64,000 bases of DNA from Endomychus coccineus (Eukaryota; Arthropoda; Insecta; Coleoptera; Endomychidae): assembly GCA_958510875.1 (NCBI GenBank), contig OY294070.1:1674001-1738000 (forward strand), given 5' to 3'. The translations under genes were made by a program, and so were the position numbers. Each line of letters opens with the position of its first letter. The stretch's first letter is position 1. Shown here piece by piece: positions 41,395-51,420 of the stretch. The notes beneath the pieces are model-generated. The model was given only the letters and a program-made list of their open reading frames with translations, was not told the origin of the DNA and did not search any database.

Positions 41395-41727
41395 TTATGA
41401 GAGACTTTTATTTATTTTCCTTTGATAATACCTCCTTCCAATATAAACTATAAAACAATGTTCTGTCACAACCGACCATATTAAATTCATAAGACCCATG
41501 ATAACAAATGCTGTACGAACTGTTAACTCATAATCAGACAAAAACCTCATTAAAACAACCAAATGAGTTACAAAAAACCGCAAATCACACTCTTCCCGAG
41601 ATGAATCATGTGTCTGAAACACCCAGACACACCCAAATAGAATTAGTACATAAGCATTGCCACTAAAGGTGTTTTGGGAGGACGATCCGAGGACGTCGAT
41701 CTCTTTTATGAGAGAATTAAAGAGCAA
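41395..41727 (-). CDS. Hydrophobic ORF, unidentified (possible exon)
   Basis: An open frame of 110 codons begins without an ATG at its 5' end (first codon TTG) and ends in TAA. It has three hydrophobic stretches: NAYVLILFGCVWVF, TAFVIMGLMNLIWSVV and HCFIVYIG. This suggests a membrane protein fragment. Codon use is less AT-skewed than the surroundings. It lies 146 bp downstream of the secreted-protein gene ending at 41874, on the same strand. I do not recognise it. It may be the last exon of a gene whose other exons I could not find, or chance. Confidence 0.3.
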   Translation of the reverse strand: MLFNSLIKEIDVLGSSSQNTFSGNAYVLILFGCVWVFQTHDSSREECDLRFFVTHLVVLMRFLSDYELTVRTAFVIMGLMNLIWSVVTEHCFIVYIGRRYYQRKINKSLS

Positions 41728-41873
41728 CCTTGTCTTTAGGATATATTGCTACGTACAACAGTAGATTATACAAAAAAAAATTACTTTCTGTTTCTGCATT
41801 ATAATAAATAAAAATGAATTTGTTCTAACTTTGATGGGCAAGAAATAATAATGAAAGTATTGGCACAACAAAT

Positions 41874-43683
41874 TTATTCTGTGGCGGCATCTACTGCAAC
41901 CGCATCCGCGGCCGCTGCATCTTCTGCTACCGCATCCGCGGCCGCTGCATCTTCTGCTGCCGCATCCTCGGCCGGTGCTTCTTCGGCGACGTTTGCATCG
42001 TCAGGGGGAACTTCCGCATCTGGTGACTCTGCAGGTGGTTCAACCGGTGTTTCTGGCGTTATCGTCGTTTCTGCAGGAACTGGAGCTGGAGCATTTGTTG
42101 CTGCAACAGTCGTTGTTGTTGCTTCAGTAGCTGGTACTGTAACAACGGCTGCAGTGCTGGTTTGTGCAGAAGTAGTTGTTGCAGCTGGTCTAATGGTAGT
42201 TGTCACTGTAACGGTAAGGACTCAATTTTCTAGGTAATTTGAAGGGTGATAGCAAGTGATACAGGCCTAACGTTTTGAAGCCTATTCACCAGTGTTGTCT
42301 CAAATCGAGTACCAATGACATCGGATAGTATATTCACCAAAAAATAATAGGCAAAACTATGAAAGCTTACTTGGGAAAGGTGTAGTAGGCCATGGATGTT
42401 TCCTACGGAATATCCATATACATGGGGGACTTCTATTTGCTGTGTCAATTCCGTCGGTATCATGCTAGAATTGAAAAAATCAAGTATAGTTACATTTTAA
42501 TTAATAATGACCCAGGTATGAATTATGTATAAATTCTCGGGAAATAGGTCACACTAAGACGCTTATTATTTTCGTCTTTACGTACGTTTTGGTCTCACCA
42601 CCATCATCAGAAGCCGTATCAAAGTCTAACACGGGATTTCTTAAAACAAATTGTATCAGCACAAAGCGTGCTTTCCCAATTTAATTTGTATACTGTGTGG
42701 GTTTGTTTATTTATCTTTAGGTATTGAAGGTTTTAGATTTGAAAAATATTTCCCAACACAGTTAGTAGGTTTATGCGCAACATTTATATCATACTCTTTT
42801 AAAATTTCTTAATTTCTTCTGAGATTTCCGGAATGTATGGTAATGTTATAAAATTATCAGTTTTACCATTTATGTTAGTTATATATGACGTTGCAATATA
42901 GATTTTGTTTATTCTATCTTTAATGATGAGATTGAAAAATGTTTTTGGGTAGCCATTCATTTCCAGTGTATTACGAACAATTTTTAAATTTTTGGTACGG
43001 TCCTCTGGGTTGGACAATTCAACAGCGCGATCTGTAAGGCTGTATAACACTTTTTTTTATAACTTGTTGGTGCATAGACTTGAAGTGAAGAGTGAAGACA
43101 CTAAACTTCTTTAGTAAACCATGAAGTTTTTATTTTTCCATCTGACTCATGCCTAATGTCCATATCTAGGAAATGTATGTTTTTGTTCTTCTATTTCTTC
43201 TGATGATGAAAAGTACATAAAGACGAAAATAATAAGTATATATGTGTTAGTGTGATCTATTTCCCGAGAATTTATATATAGTTACATTTTAACGCAGGTT
43301 GACATATTCCTCGGACGGAATCTTAAACCTCAAAACTCACGGGAGTTATTGTGGCTTCACTAGGAGCTATAATGGGGATGAAACTATTTTACCCGAATAC
43401 AATAGGCCCCGAACCAGCGATGGGCATCTAGAAGAGTAATATCAAAGAGACCAGAAGAGATGTGATAGACATATAGTGTTGAATGTGTATTTGAAATCGG
43501 AATTCGAACATTATTTCTTGCGTCAAAAAACACCCCAACATGATGTGAACTTGGTGCTGCCTATGTCATACATATGTTTTGCTATTTTTATCAAAAGAAA
43601 TGTGGTTTCTAAAATAAATTCAATCAACTTACTAAAATGGCAACACTCAAAATAAAAAATAAACAAATGCAAGCGTAATGCAT
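41874..43683 (-). CDS. Predicted secreted Thr-rich / acidic Ala-Asp-rich protein
   Basis: Three exons join in phase: 43683-43633 (17 codons, MHYACICLFFILSVAIL, donor GTAAGT), 42464-42371 (31 codons plus 1 nt, phase 1, donor GTAAGC) and 42205-41874 (acceptor TTACAG). The product is 158 residues: signal peptide; a Trp/Pro/Arg-containing segment (CIWIFRRKHPWP); a Thr-rich mucin-like stretch (TTTIRPAATTTSAQTSTAAV); then an acidic tail of E-D-A-A-A and A-D-A-V repeats. Threonine clusters suggest heavy O-glycosylation. Exon phases match the secreted genes at 54-63 kb. Intron 1 contains a PLE insertion. The + strand is open too across exon 3, but only the minus reading splices to a signal peptide. 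The family is unknown. Confidence 0.6.
42501..43276 (-). mobile_element. Short PLE with inverted terminal repeats and target duplication
   Basis: The 16-bp direct repeat TATAGTTACATTTTAA borders the insertion (42485-42500 and 43277-43292). The termini are inverted copies: GACGAAAATAATAAG, GTGTGA(C/T)CTATTTCCCGAGAATTTA appear on the minus strand at the left and the + strand at the right. The minus frame 43050-42799 (RAVELSNPEDRTKNLKIVRN, then TLPYIPEISEEIKKF) is the PLE linker domain ending before GIY-YIG. It sits in intron 1 of the secreted-protein gene. Confidence 0.75.
42581..42612 (-). ncRNA. Hammerhead-like ribozyme core in PLE terminus
   Basis: The minus strand reads CTTCTGATGATGGTGG, TGAGACC and AAAACGTACG. 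This is CUGAUGA, a short stem II (GGT/ACC) and an AAAA variant of GAAA. The opposite terminus (about 43195 on +) has CTGATGATG joined directly to AAAAGTAC, so stem II is deleted there. Confidence 0.4.
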
Positions 43684-43989
43684 CTTGTAAAACCTGATGG
43701 TCTCTCGGTATGAACTGCATGGAATAAATGCTAATGATGTTTGTACTTGAATAAATAAGCACGCATGAATGATTTTATTTGATGATCGTAGTTATTTTTT
43801 CGAATCAAGTACATCGGTAATATCGGTATCATTTTGCATCCATTGTGTACCGGATTGTTTTGAAATTGGCATTATAAAAGTGCCCTCATTATACTAATGT
43901 CATTATGATAATATCGACTAATTGAGGATGATATTACGAAACAATGTAGCAATAAGTTAGATACAGAGTAATTTCAATGTATCATCCCA

Positions 43990-44870
43990 TATTTTCACAC
44001 AAGAAATTGCAATTTGCGCGCACTAATCTATGAGAGGAGGCCTAGGAGGAGAATCTGCCGTACTTGTGCAGTACTTCTGCAAAAGAGTCTGAACTCAATC
44101 CTGGTTCCGCTGTCTGGGGTGTTGAGGGGTTGTATTGCGGTGGGATACACGACGCCCAAGGAGTGGAAGAGAAGTCAAGTGACCATTTATTCCTAAAGCA
44201 AGCGGGTAAGAAGAGCTATGTAAACGTTAAAGATTACCGGCCTATAAGTCGTACGTCGTTTTTGTTGAAGACGTTAGAGAGGCTTGTAGACTGGTATCTT
44301 AAGGCAGGACCTCTGAAGCATTTCTTCACGAGGAACCGCGTGCTTATAAGATGAGCAGATCTGTCGAGTGCCCTCCACTCGGCTGTTGACTTTATAGAGC
44401 ACCAGCTGAAGTGGAAGTGCCTTCTTGGACTTAGAGGGGGCCTTTAACAAGACTACCTTCCCACGACGTGGCAAGGTTACACTCTGAAAGGGTCGATATC
44501 AGCAGGGTGTCCACAGGGATCGTTACTCTCCCCCCTTTTAAGGAGTTTGGTCGAGGAAGTGCTACTAGTAAGGTTGAGAGAACAAACTCTCCATTCAGTT
44601 GGAGAAAACTACCATTATCATCTTCTTCAGAAGGTGTAAAATCGAGCCTCTGATGATAATGGTAGTTGGATGGAAAAGGAATGAGAGAGCGGACAAACTG
44701 GCCAGAAATGGGGTCATAATGTACAAGGGTATTTGGTTAAGTGCACTGGACTCTTTATTAAGCTCGCCACCATCTCAACAAATACCAACGAAGTGTGTCA
44801 AAATTCACTTGCATGGTTTCATCCGAAGGTACAAATAGATACCTAGATAGATAAACAAGGGTTGTGTCAG
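43990..44870 (+). pseudogene. R1/jockey-group LINE reverse-transcriptase fragment
   Basis: Frames together read QVTFIPKAGKKSYVNVKDYR-type sequence, RPISRTSFLLKTLERLVDWY (44240-44300), an SALHSAVDFIEHQLKWKC segment near 44360-44420, and GCPQGSLLSPLLRSLVEE near 44505-44560. These are consecutive RT motifs of the R1/LOA/jockey group. Frameshifts and stops separate them, and the YADD box is missing. The element is dead. Confidence 0.65.
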
Positions 44871-45410
44871 GTTCAATGGTTTGTTCACCGTCCGACTTAG
44901 GAAGATAATCATCAAAGCCCTTTCAGCTGTGATTTGATTAACAAATGCGGGTGCATGTAGCGCACCATGAGCACCATGAGAGATCGAAACAGCTGCTCAG
45001 AATTATTAGCTTGTAATGTTACTGATCGATAATAGAGGAACCTTATCAATTTTTGTTTAGCAGAATTGACTTTAGAAACACAGAACAACTACTGTAACAA
45101 TGGGTACATTCAGTGGAAAGAGCTCCAACTGATCCATCTCAACAGCTCTTTTGAGTGTTGAAGCTATAAGCACAGATTAGGTTAATATACCTACCTTGTG
45201 ATCTGGCGTCTTACTGCTTCCTATCTTATTTATCTATGGCCTGAACTATTAGCCACAGTAAATACGAGAAGGCTAAGCATATCCCAAATATGTTTCTATT
45301 GCCATAGTATTGTTTTGAGTTTATTTTAGTGTCACATATCCGCGAAATTTTTCCAAATTAGAAATAAAACTTTTCATACAAATTTATGCGGTCCAAATTA
45401 ATCGGAAGTA
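44871..45410. other. 5' flank of protamine-like gene 1
   Basis: No gene is seen. The promoter of the following gene must lie here; no clear TATA element was chosen. Confidence 0.4.
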
Positions 45411-45779
45411 ATGACGCGAACCGGTTGCAAAAAGAAGAAAAAGAAGCGCAAGTCGTCCTGCCGCCGCAAGTGCAGACCTGGTAAAGTGACGAACAACGCG
45501 TTCTTCAATTTCTTGAGAAAATTCAGAACGAAACATTGTAAATGGCCTCCGAAGAAAATAGCAACGGAAGGAGCGAAGGTATGGTGCGCAATGACACCTA
45601 AAGAACGTAGAAAGTATTTGAAACAAGCAGACTGTGCACCTCGGCCCAGGTCCAAGTGTAAGAAGAAGAAAAAGTGTGGGACGAAAAAGACACCCGGGAG
45701 AGGCAGAAGGAAAGGCGGCGAATATTGTAAAAATAGAAGTTTTTTAAGCAGTCTGAAGAAACTGATTTGTAGAAAGTGA
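45411..45779 (+). CDS. Protamine-like protein with MST-HMG box, gene 1
   Basis: This intronless frame has 122 codons from ATG to TGA. A basic, Cys-containing N-terminus (runs of Lys, CRRKCRPGK) leads into a ~50-residue MST-HMG box: VTNNAFFNFLRKFRTKHCKW (about residues 26-45) and GAKVWCAMTPKERRKYLKQA (about 53-72). A basic Cys/Lys/Arg tail follows. In insects such proteins (the Drosophila Mst35B protamines and Mst77F type) replace histones in condensed sperm chromatin. The cysteines would cross-link by disulfides. The partner gene at 47721-48089 is convergent and clearly paralogous in the box. Expression is likely testis-specific by family analogy, which is an inference. Confidence 0.8.
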   Translation: MTRTGCKKKKKKRKSSCRRKCRPGKVTNNAFFNFLRKFRTKHCKWPPKKIATEGAKVWCAMTPKERRKYLKQADCAPRPRSKCKKKKKCGTKKTPGRGRRKGGEYCKNRSFLSSLKKLICRK

Positions 45780-46538
45780 TGTGTTCTCTTCAACACGAAA
45801 AACGCACCCAGACTGGCTTCTTCGAGTTGATCATTCTGTATATTCGTGACTCCTTGTATTATTATTAAATTAAATGATGAGAATATTCGAATTAATCTTT
45901 TTTGTTGGGATAGCGACAGATTATGAAATATGAAAGCATCTGGAAATATATTATAGATATTTTAGGCTATAGACATATAGACATAGGTGTTAAGTGGTAA
46001 CATATTATGTTTGAGTGGGATTTTCTCTTATATGTTGACTTCCAACCTATTTGTTTGAGTAGGTAGTATTTGAGCCAAACATTTTGCTCCTTATTTATAG
46101 TGTTATAGTGCAACGTCAGAGCAATGAAAGATAAGAGGCGTCTTGGATATAATAACACTACACTTTGTAGTGAAGCCAACATCTGGCTATCCTTCACTGT
46201 CTGATTTATATTTGTATTGAGTAATTTATTGAACGGCAAGGGGAAACGGCAACATTCTCGATTGAAAAATATATACCAATCAAGTATAATGTTCATATCT
46301 TCAATAGAAATTTGCGATGTTTATCAATTGCCTAAGAATAGTTGAAGAAAATATTTTCAAAGGCACAATTCACACTAACAATACAAAGAGAAATAAATAA
46401 GTTGGATCTATCGTCAAAAGTCACAACGAACGAGCCTACACGGAACTACCGATGAGAACTAGTTTTAACCTTAACCAGGCTCTACAAAAGAAGCTATATG
46501 TTGCAGTCGAAACAAATATAGAAAAGACTTCTCTATAT
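45780..46538. other. Spacer between the protamine-like genes
   Basis: No gene is supported. The 109-codon minus ORF at 45967-46296 shows no motif. Confidence 0.4.
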
Positions 46539-46869
46539 CAGTGGCGGCTCGTGAATCCGAACCTTTCATATCTATTGCAAGCACAGCGTCTAATTCAGCT
46601 GCAAAGTTGATTAAGCTGAATTTTCCGACGTCAATGTCTCATCATGGCCTCGTAACGCTCACTTCAGACTTCACGTTTTCGAATTGAATTCACACAGTGT
46701 ACACTAAGAAGGCAAAATCTTTACTGGATATACGATGCTTTGTGCCCCAAACCGACGGTATGAGTGTGTATGGCGAAGATAACCGTAGTCATATTTGAAA
46801 CAGGTACACTTCAGAACGTTCGTGGGGGTGGACACGTGCCCTTGTGCTCTTTAGTACTAGCCGCCACTG
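46539..46869. mobile_element. hAT-type MITE (331 bp) with perfect 8-bp target duplication
   Basis: It starts CAGTGGCGGCT and ends AGCCGCCACTG. Flanks are CTCTATAT at 46531-46538 and CTCTATAT at 46870-46877, identical. There is no coding capacity. The exact duplication suggests a fairly recent insertion. Confidence 0.88.
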
Positions 46870-47088
46870 CTCTATATCTTTTATTGGTCTGTGGTACCCT
46901 CAGAGTGAACTCTTTGATTCTATGACAGACAACACAGCCCATCAACAAGCCAGATAAAGTTTACATTTTTACATGATAGACAGCCGATAAATTGACGATC
47001 ACACCATAACATAAGTATAATTTCACGTCTTTCCAGATAAGAATCTACTCAAATAAGTGTACCTATTACTCAAATAGGTACAATACTC
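46870..47088. other. Unannotated spacer
   Basis: Nothing is seen. Confidence 0.4.
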
Positions 47089-47325
47089 CATAGTCAAAGT
47101 ATATCAGGTCTGCCGGAGCCTCCCTTCCATCGTTTCTCGCGCTGGGTGACGTCACCCAGCTCCTCTCTCATCAGCTCGTCGCCGGCACGTAACAACATCA
47201 TATTATGTCGTCCTCTATGACATTAATGATATTAAATAAACAAAATAAAGGACCAATCAGATTGCACTAAAATTTTAAAAAGAGTAGAAGGGAGGCTCCG
47301 GCAGACCTGGTCTACTTTGACTATG
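47089..47325. mobile_element. MITE with long inverted ends and a TGACGTCA palindrome
   Basis: The left end CATAGTCAAAGTA and block GTCTGCCGGAGCCTCCCTT are mirrored by AAGGGAGGCTCCGGCAGAC and TACTTTGACTATG at the right, inverted ends of about 37 bp. Positions 47141-47160 form a perfect 20-bp palindrome, GCTGGGTGACGTCACCCAGC, with a cAMP-response-element core. Target duplication is unclear. Confidence 0.75.
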
Positions 47326-47720
47326 CATTCTCTGGACCGAGAAGGCTGGACTTCTTGCTTTGGGCTTCGGGATATTACTGTATATGTTGGATTCCTTTCG
47401 TAATCTGCAGCAAGTACCTATTCAAAATATGAACATTAAATTTATGGTTCCATAGACTACCAAAGCCTAAAAACATTGCAACCTTCGATTGGTATTGACA
47501 CGATTTGACAAAGGAATAACAATGATCAAAAAATTTGACTTTCGGTTTAAGGATCGAGCCATCCATTCACATAACCAGGAGATAAAACATCGAAAATAAC
47601 AAACTTACGACAGGTTTTTTTATTCATCGTATTACACTACAAATTTGAGTTTATATCCATAAATATCATAAGAAAAGAGCTACTAATAATTTGCACACTG
47701 AATAAATACTCAAAACGTGG
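47326..47720. other. Spacer and 3' flank of protamine-like gene 2
   Basis: No gene is supported. It should include the 3' UTR of the minus-strand gene ending at 47721. Confidence 0.4.
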
Positions 47721-48089
47721 TTAGCAAGGTTTGGGCGGGCACGATTTCTTCCTCCTCCTTTTCTTCTTTTTGCACGACCGTGAACGTTTTCTTCTGCATG
47801 TCTTCTTTTTCTTTTTCTTGCATTTATCCCTCCTCTTCATTTTCGGCGCACATTTCGCCTGATTGACGAACTTCTTCCTATCTGACGGACACATCGCGCA
47901 CCATATTTTCGCTCCTTTAACGGCCACCTTGGTCACCGGCCAATCGCAGTGCTTCGTTCTGAGAGTTCTCAAAAAATTGAAAAAAGCGTTACGAGTTACC
48001 TTCCCTGGTTTGCAACAAGAGCGGCGCTTCTTCTTTTTGCAACGCGAACGGCTCCTCCTGCAGGAGCGCCTCCTCTTCTTACAACCCAT
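47721..48089 (-). CDS. Protamine-like protein with MST-HMG box, gene 2
   Basis: This intronless frame has 122 codons, the same length as its partner at 45411. The N-terminus is dense in Arg, Lys and Cys (MGCKKRRRSCRRSRSRCKKK). The MST-HMG box reads VTRNAFFNFLRTLRTKHCDW then GAKIWCAMCPSDRKKFVNQA. The tail is a second Lys/Arg/Cys-rich segment ending KKSCPPKPC. Compared with gene 1 the box is strongly conserved while the basic arms differ freely, as is usual in fast-evolving sperm nuclear proteins. The two genes are tail to tail, 1.9 kb apart, with two MITEs between them. The likely role is packaging of sperm DNA. Confidence 0.82.
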   Translation of the reverse strand: MGCKKRRRSCRRSRSRCKKKKRRSCCKPGKVTRNAFFNFLRTLRTKHCDWPVTKVAVKGAKIWCAMCPSDRKKFVNQAKCAPKMKRRDKCKKKKKKTCRRKRSRSCKKKKRRRKKSCPPKPC

Positions 48090-48440
48090 TACTTTCAGTT
48101 AATTTAGTCCATTAAATATGTTGAAATTTGGAATTAACGAGTCAGAACATTGTGTCGCGTGAAAATAAAAATGACAATAAATTAAACACATTAAAATGCC
48201 ATGGTGATGGAATTTTTCGAACATAGCTTCGCCTCCTCACGACTTTCTCGTGATATATTATCATAGATTTTGTAAAGTTCTACTGACTGGACATGTGTTG
48301 TTTGAAATTACGGCTTTTTCAATGACGAAACTAAATCATTTTGTCAGTAAAGTGTATGATAATAATAAAACTAAAGTTTACTTCGATAACTATAACCTAA
48401 TTCAGTTAATAATGATTCTTGACCCATCATGTATGAATTA
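48090..48440. other. 5' flank of protamine-like gene 2
   Basis: It holds the presumed promoter of the minus-strand gene. Nothing else is seen. Confidence 0.4.
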
Positions 48441-49008
48441 TACAGGGTGTCCTCGAACTGCGTGGCCAAAATAAAGCCGAAGATTCTTTGATTCGAAAAA
48501 AAGTTGATGAGCCTTTTTACTTTTGCCTCAAGTGTCTTGTTTAGCCGGTAGAGGGCTTCAAAATTGCAAAAATTATTTTGTTTTTTCGGTATAACTTGAG
48601 AACGTGATGAAGAACTTTTACAATATTTAGCAGGTGAGTTACTGTCAATAATGGCCATTTTTGAGAGTGGAGCACAGAGCCTTAGAGACCATAGAAATGG
48701 CTCAAACTTGAGGATGTAACGGGAAAAGTGTCCAGAACTTTTTTGTGGTCAATGTAATTCACTCGATATTTTTTATGTAGATAGCTTATCTAATTTGAAA
48801 ACAACTTTTCTTACTCAGAAAATTTTGATTAAATCAACGGATTAGCTTGAAAAAATTAATTTTCGAGTCTCTGCAATTTTGGCTTACTAATTTTACTTGA
48901 TTAAAATACCTTAGTTGCCTTTGCTTTTCTAATGTCATTTTGGCATTTGAAGAATTTATTCTCAAAACTCAGTTTTTACTTTGCTTTCCGTAAAAATTTT
49001 ATAAAATT
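48441..49008 (+). mobile_element. Possible left end of a mariner-like element
   Basis: TACAGGGTGTCCTCGAACTG at 48441 is a TIR typical of TA-inserting Tc1/mariner relatives, and 5' non-coding sequence leads to the transposase start at 49009. A matching right TIR was not found after 50221, so the pairing is not certain. Confidence 0.45.
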
Positions 49009-50221
49009 ATGGCTCAAAATTTCACTACTGAAATGGTTGATATGTTATTGATTTATGGACTTTGTCGGTGCAATGGCCGGAGAAGGGAAAGATGACATTT
49101 TTAATTCGTTGTGTTAGTTTTAATATGTAATTTATGTATTGAGTAAATATATGTAAATGTAAATATTTTAATTTTAAATTTTTAATGTGTACTGTCATGT
49201 TTTAGTGAAGTGTTTCTCTTATATAGATAAAGTGGCTTTCTACATGTTAGACATGAATTTTATTGAATAGTATTAAAATTAAATGCCTTGTATTGACTTG
49301 TCCTATCTATTCTCTGTAAATAGCAAATGGATCAATAAATTATTCTATTCTATTCTATTCTAGATATCCGCATCGCAGAATTCCAAATCGGCAAACCTTC
49401 GCGAAACTGGCAAATTTGAAGCAAATCGCAGAGAAACTGGACGCAGACGGACAAGAAGGACGTTAGAGCTCGAAGAAGCGATACTGGAAGCGGTTGAAAC
49501 TGAACCTGGGATAAGCCACTACGTTTGGGACTTCGTATTGGAGCCTCAAAATCATTAATTCATGATGTACTGAAAGAAGAACTGTTGTATCCCTATCATA
49601 TTAAAACAGTTCAAGACTTATTGCCCATGGATCCAGGTCATTAACCTCCATAATGAACATTTCTATGCTGATGAAAATCCTCATGAAACGGAAGTTACAT
49701 ATTTTCAGAATCAAACTAAAATCAATGTTTGGGTTGGAATTGTGGATAACTTTATTATTGGCCCTACCGTTATACCCGATCGATTGAACGGGGAGAACTA
49801 CTTGAACTTTTTGGAACAAAGGCTACTTGAACTGTTGGAAGACTTGCCCTTACACATTCGTCGTGACCTTTGGTTTATGCATGATGGTGCACCTCCTCAA
49901 TTCACATTAGCTGTGAGGCGACATTTGAATGCGGAATATCCAGATCGCTGGATAGGTAGAGGACACGATGAACCAGTGAACTGGCCGGCCCGCTCCCCTG
50001 ATTTGACGCCCTCCGACTTCTTTCTATGGGGCGCTTTGAAGTCGAAAGTTTATGCAGCTCCAGTAAACACACGAGAGGAATTGTTGCAACGAATTAATCA
50101 TGAAGCGGATTTATTGAAGAATGATCCTGAAGTACTAGCCAGAGTTCAATTCAATTTCTTAAAACGAATTAATTTGTGTATTCAGGAAAATGGGCAACAT
50201 TTCGAACAATTGATGCCTTAG
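49009..50221 (+). pseudogene. mariner-like transposase, interrupted and internally deleted
   Basis: The N-terminus MAQNFTTEMVDMLLIYGLCR (49009) stops after CNGRRR where about 280 bp are inserted. It resumes at RYPHRRIPNRQTFAKLA (about 49367). After EPGIS and KSLIHDVLKEELLYPYHIK there is a jump from LLPMDPGH to LHNEHFYADENPHE (about 49640), which removes the segment with the first catalytic Asp (normally FTDEA). The last 160 codons (49742-50221) are intact: WFMHDGAPPQFTLAVRRHLN with the second Asp, and WPARSPDLTPSDFFLWGALK with the third. The copy is inactive. The first ~45 bp of the gene recur inverted at 50331-50380. Confidence 0.8.
49085..49367 (+). mobile_element. Short non-LTR insertion with (TTCTA)n tail inside mariner gene
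   Basis: The sequence from about 49085 interrupts the transposase frame and ends in four ATTCT units at 49345-49366 after CAATAAATT. It is non-coding and looks like the truncated 3' end of a LINE or a SINE. Confidence 0.6.
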
Positions 50222-50454
50222 CGATTTCCCAAAAAGTTTTGTTGTTTCTTTTAATTTAGCATTTGTCTTTCCTAAATAATCACATCGTTTCCCCATTTCT
50301 ATTGTTTTTATTATTCGTGTTTTACCGAGATATTAACCATTTCAGTGAAATTTTGAGCCATAATTTTATAAAATTGTATCAGCACTAATTGTATCGAAAC
50401 AAACAGAAATACGAATAATCGACACTGTAACTCATTTAAGTATATGAATATAAT

Positions 50455-51420
50455 CAATGCTGAGGAACAGGATGATACATGCAACCATAATGAAGGAATC
50501 CGTAGTGACCTGAGTGGCCAAAGGATACCCGCAAGGGAGTACTTTCTCCACTCCTGTGGAATCTTGTCGTATACGGGCTACTGAGAACCCTCCAGGACAA
50601 AGGATACAGAACCATTGGATATGCCGACGACATAGTTGCCATGGTACAAGGAAAATACAACTACACGGTCAGAGATCAAATACAAAAGGCTCTGAGCCTG
50701 GTAACAATATGGACAGATTCAGAGGGACTGAATATCAGTTCCCACAAAGCCACCATAGTAGCATTCACTCGTAAATGCGAATTAGAGGGCTTGGGATCTC
50801 TGAACTTTGTAGGAAAAACTGTACAGATAAAAGGGGAAGTCAAATATCACGGGGTGACACTAGACTCGAAACTGACTTGGAACCAAAAAAATGGGGGCTA
50901 CGACCGAACATGCTCTACTGGTTGTACAACATGGTGGTTAAACCCGCAATAACACACGTCTCTTTGGTATGATGGCCTAGAACACAACAAAGAGGCACCA
51001 CGACAAGACTAATAAAGGTCCAGAGACTTGCATGTCTTGGAATCACAGGGGCCATGAAATCTACGCCAACTACAGCAATGGAGACACTACTGGGATTACC
51101 TTCCCTCAATTGGTAATCCAAGGAGAGGCAAGGCCTTATTGCCTTCAGGATACAAAATACACTGTAGAATGTTCACATTGGGTCAGGACGCATGAGTATC
51201 GTAAAAATCGTGACCAGGGACGTGTTAGGCATGAGAACAAATCACATTCCAAAGCGATACTCTTTTAACAACACATTCAAGGTATCATTACCAGAAAGGA
51301 CTTAATGGGAACAAACCCAAAGACTGTCTTCAGCTATTCATTGGGTAAACACATATCTGTCTTCCAAACAGAAGTATTTGCAATTCTCCAATGTGTGAAG
51401 GAAAATGATCCTTTTGGGAC
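50455..51420 (+). pseudogene. R1/LOA-like LINE fragment (RT to RNase H)
   Basis: Consecutive pieces: KGYPQGSTFS then PLLWNLVVYGLLRTLQDKGY (50510-50610), the catalytic GYADDIVAMVQGKYNYTV (from about 50618), LVTIWTDSEGLNISSHKATI and VKYHGVTLDSKLTW (50690-50890), a region LGITGAMKSTPTTAMETLL-like near 51040-51090, and SLGKHISVFQTEVFAILQC (about 51340-51400) from an RNase H domain. Frameshifts occur at several points. The element is dead. Confidence 0.7.

Noticed and set aside
41851..42237. 128-codon Ala/Ser/Val-rich + ORF
   Set aside because: The minus frame of the same bases splices in phase to two upstream exons and a signal peptide. The + frame is the complement of its repeats.
45384..45796. 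Phe/Leu-rich minus ORFs opposite protamine-like gene 1
   Set aside because: They are complementary readings of Lys codons. The + frame contains a recognisable MST-HMG box.
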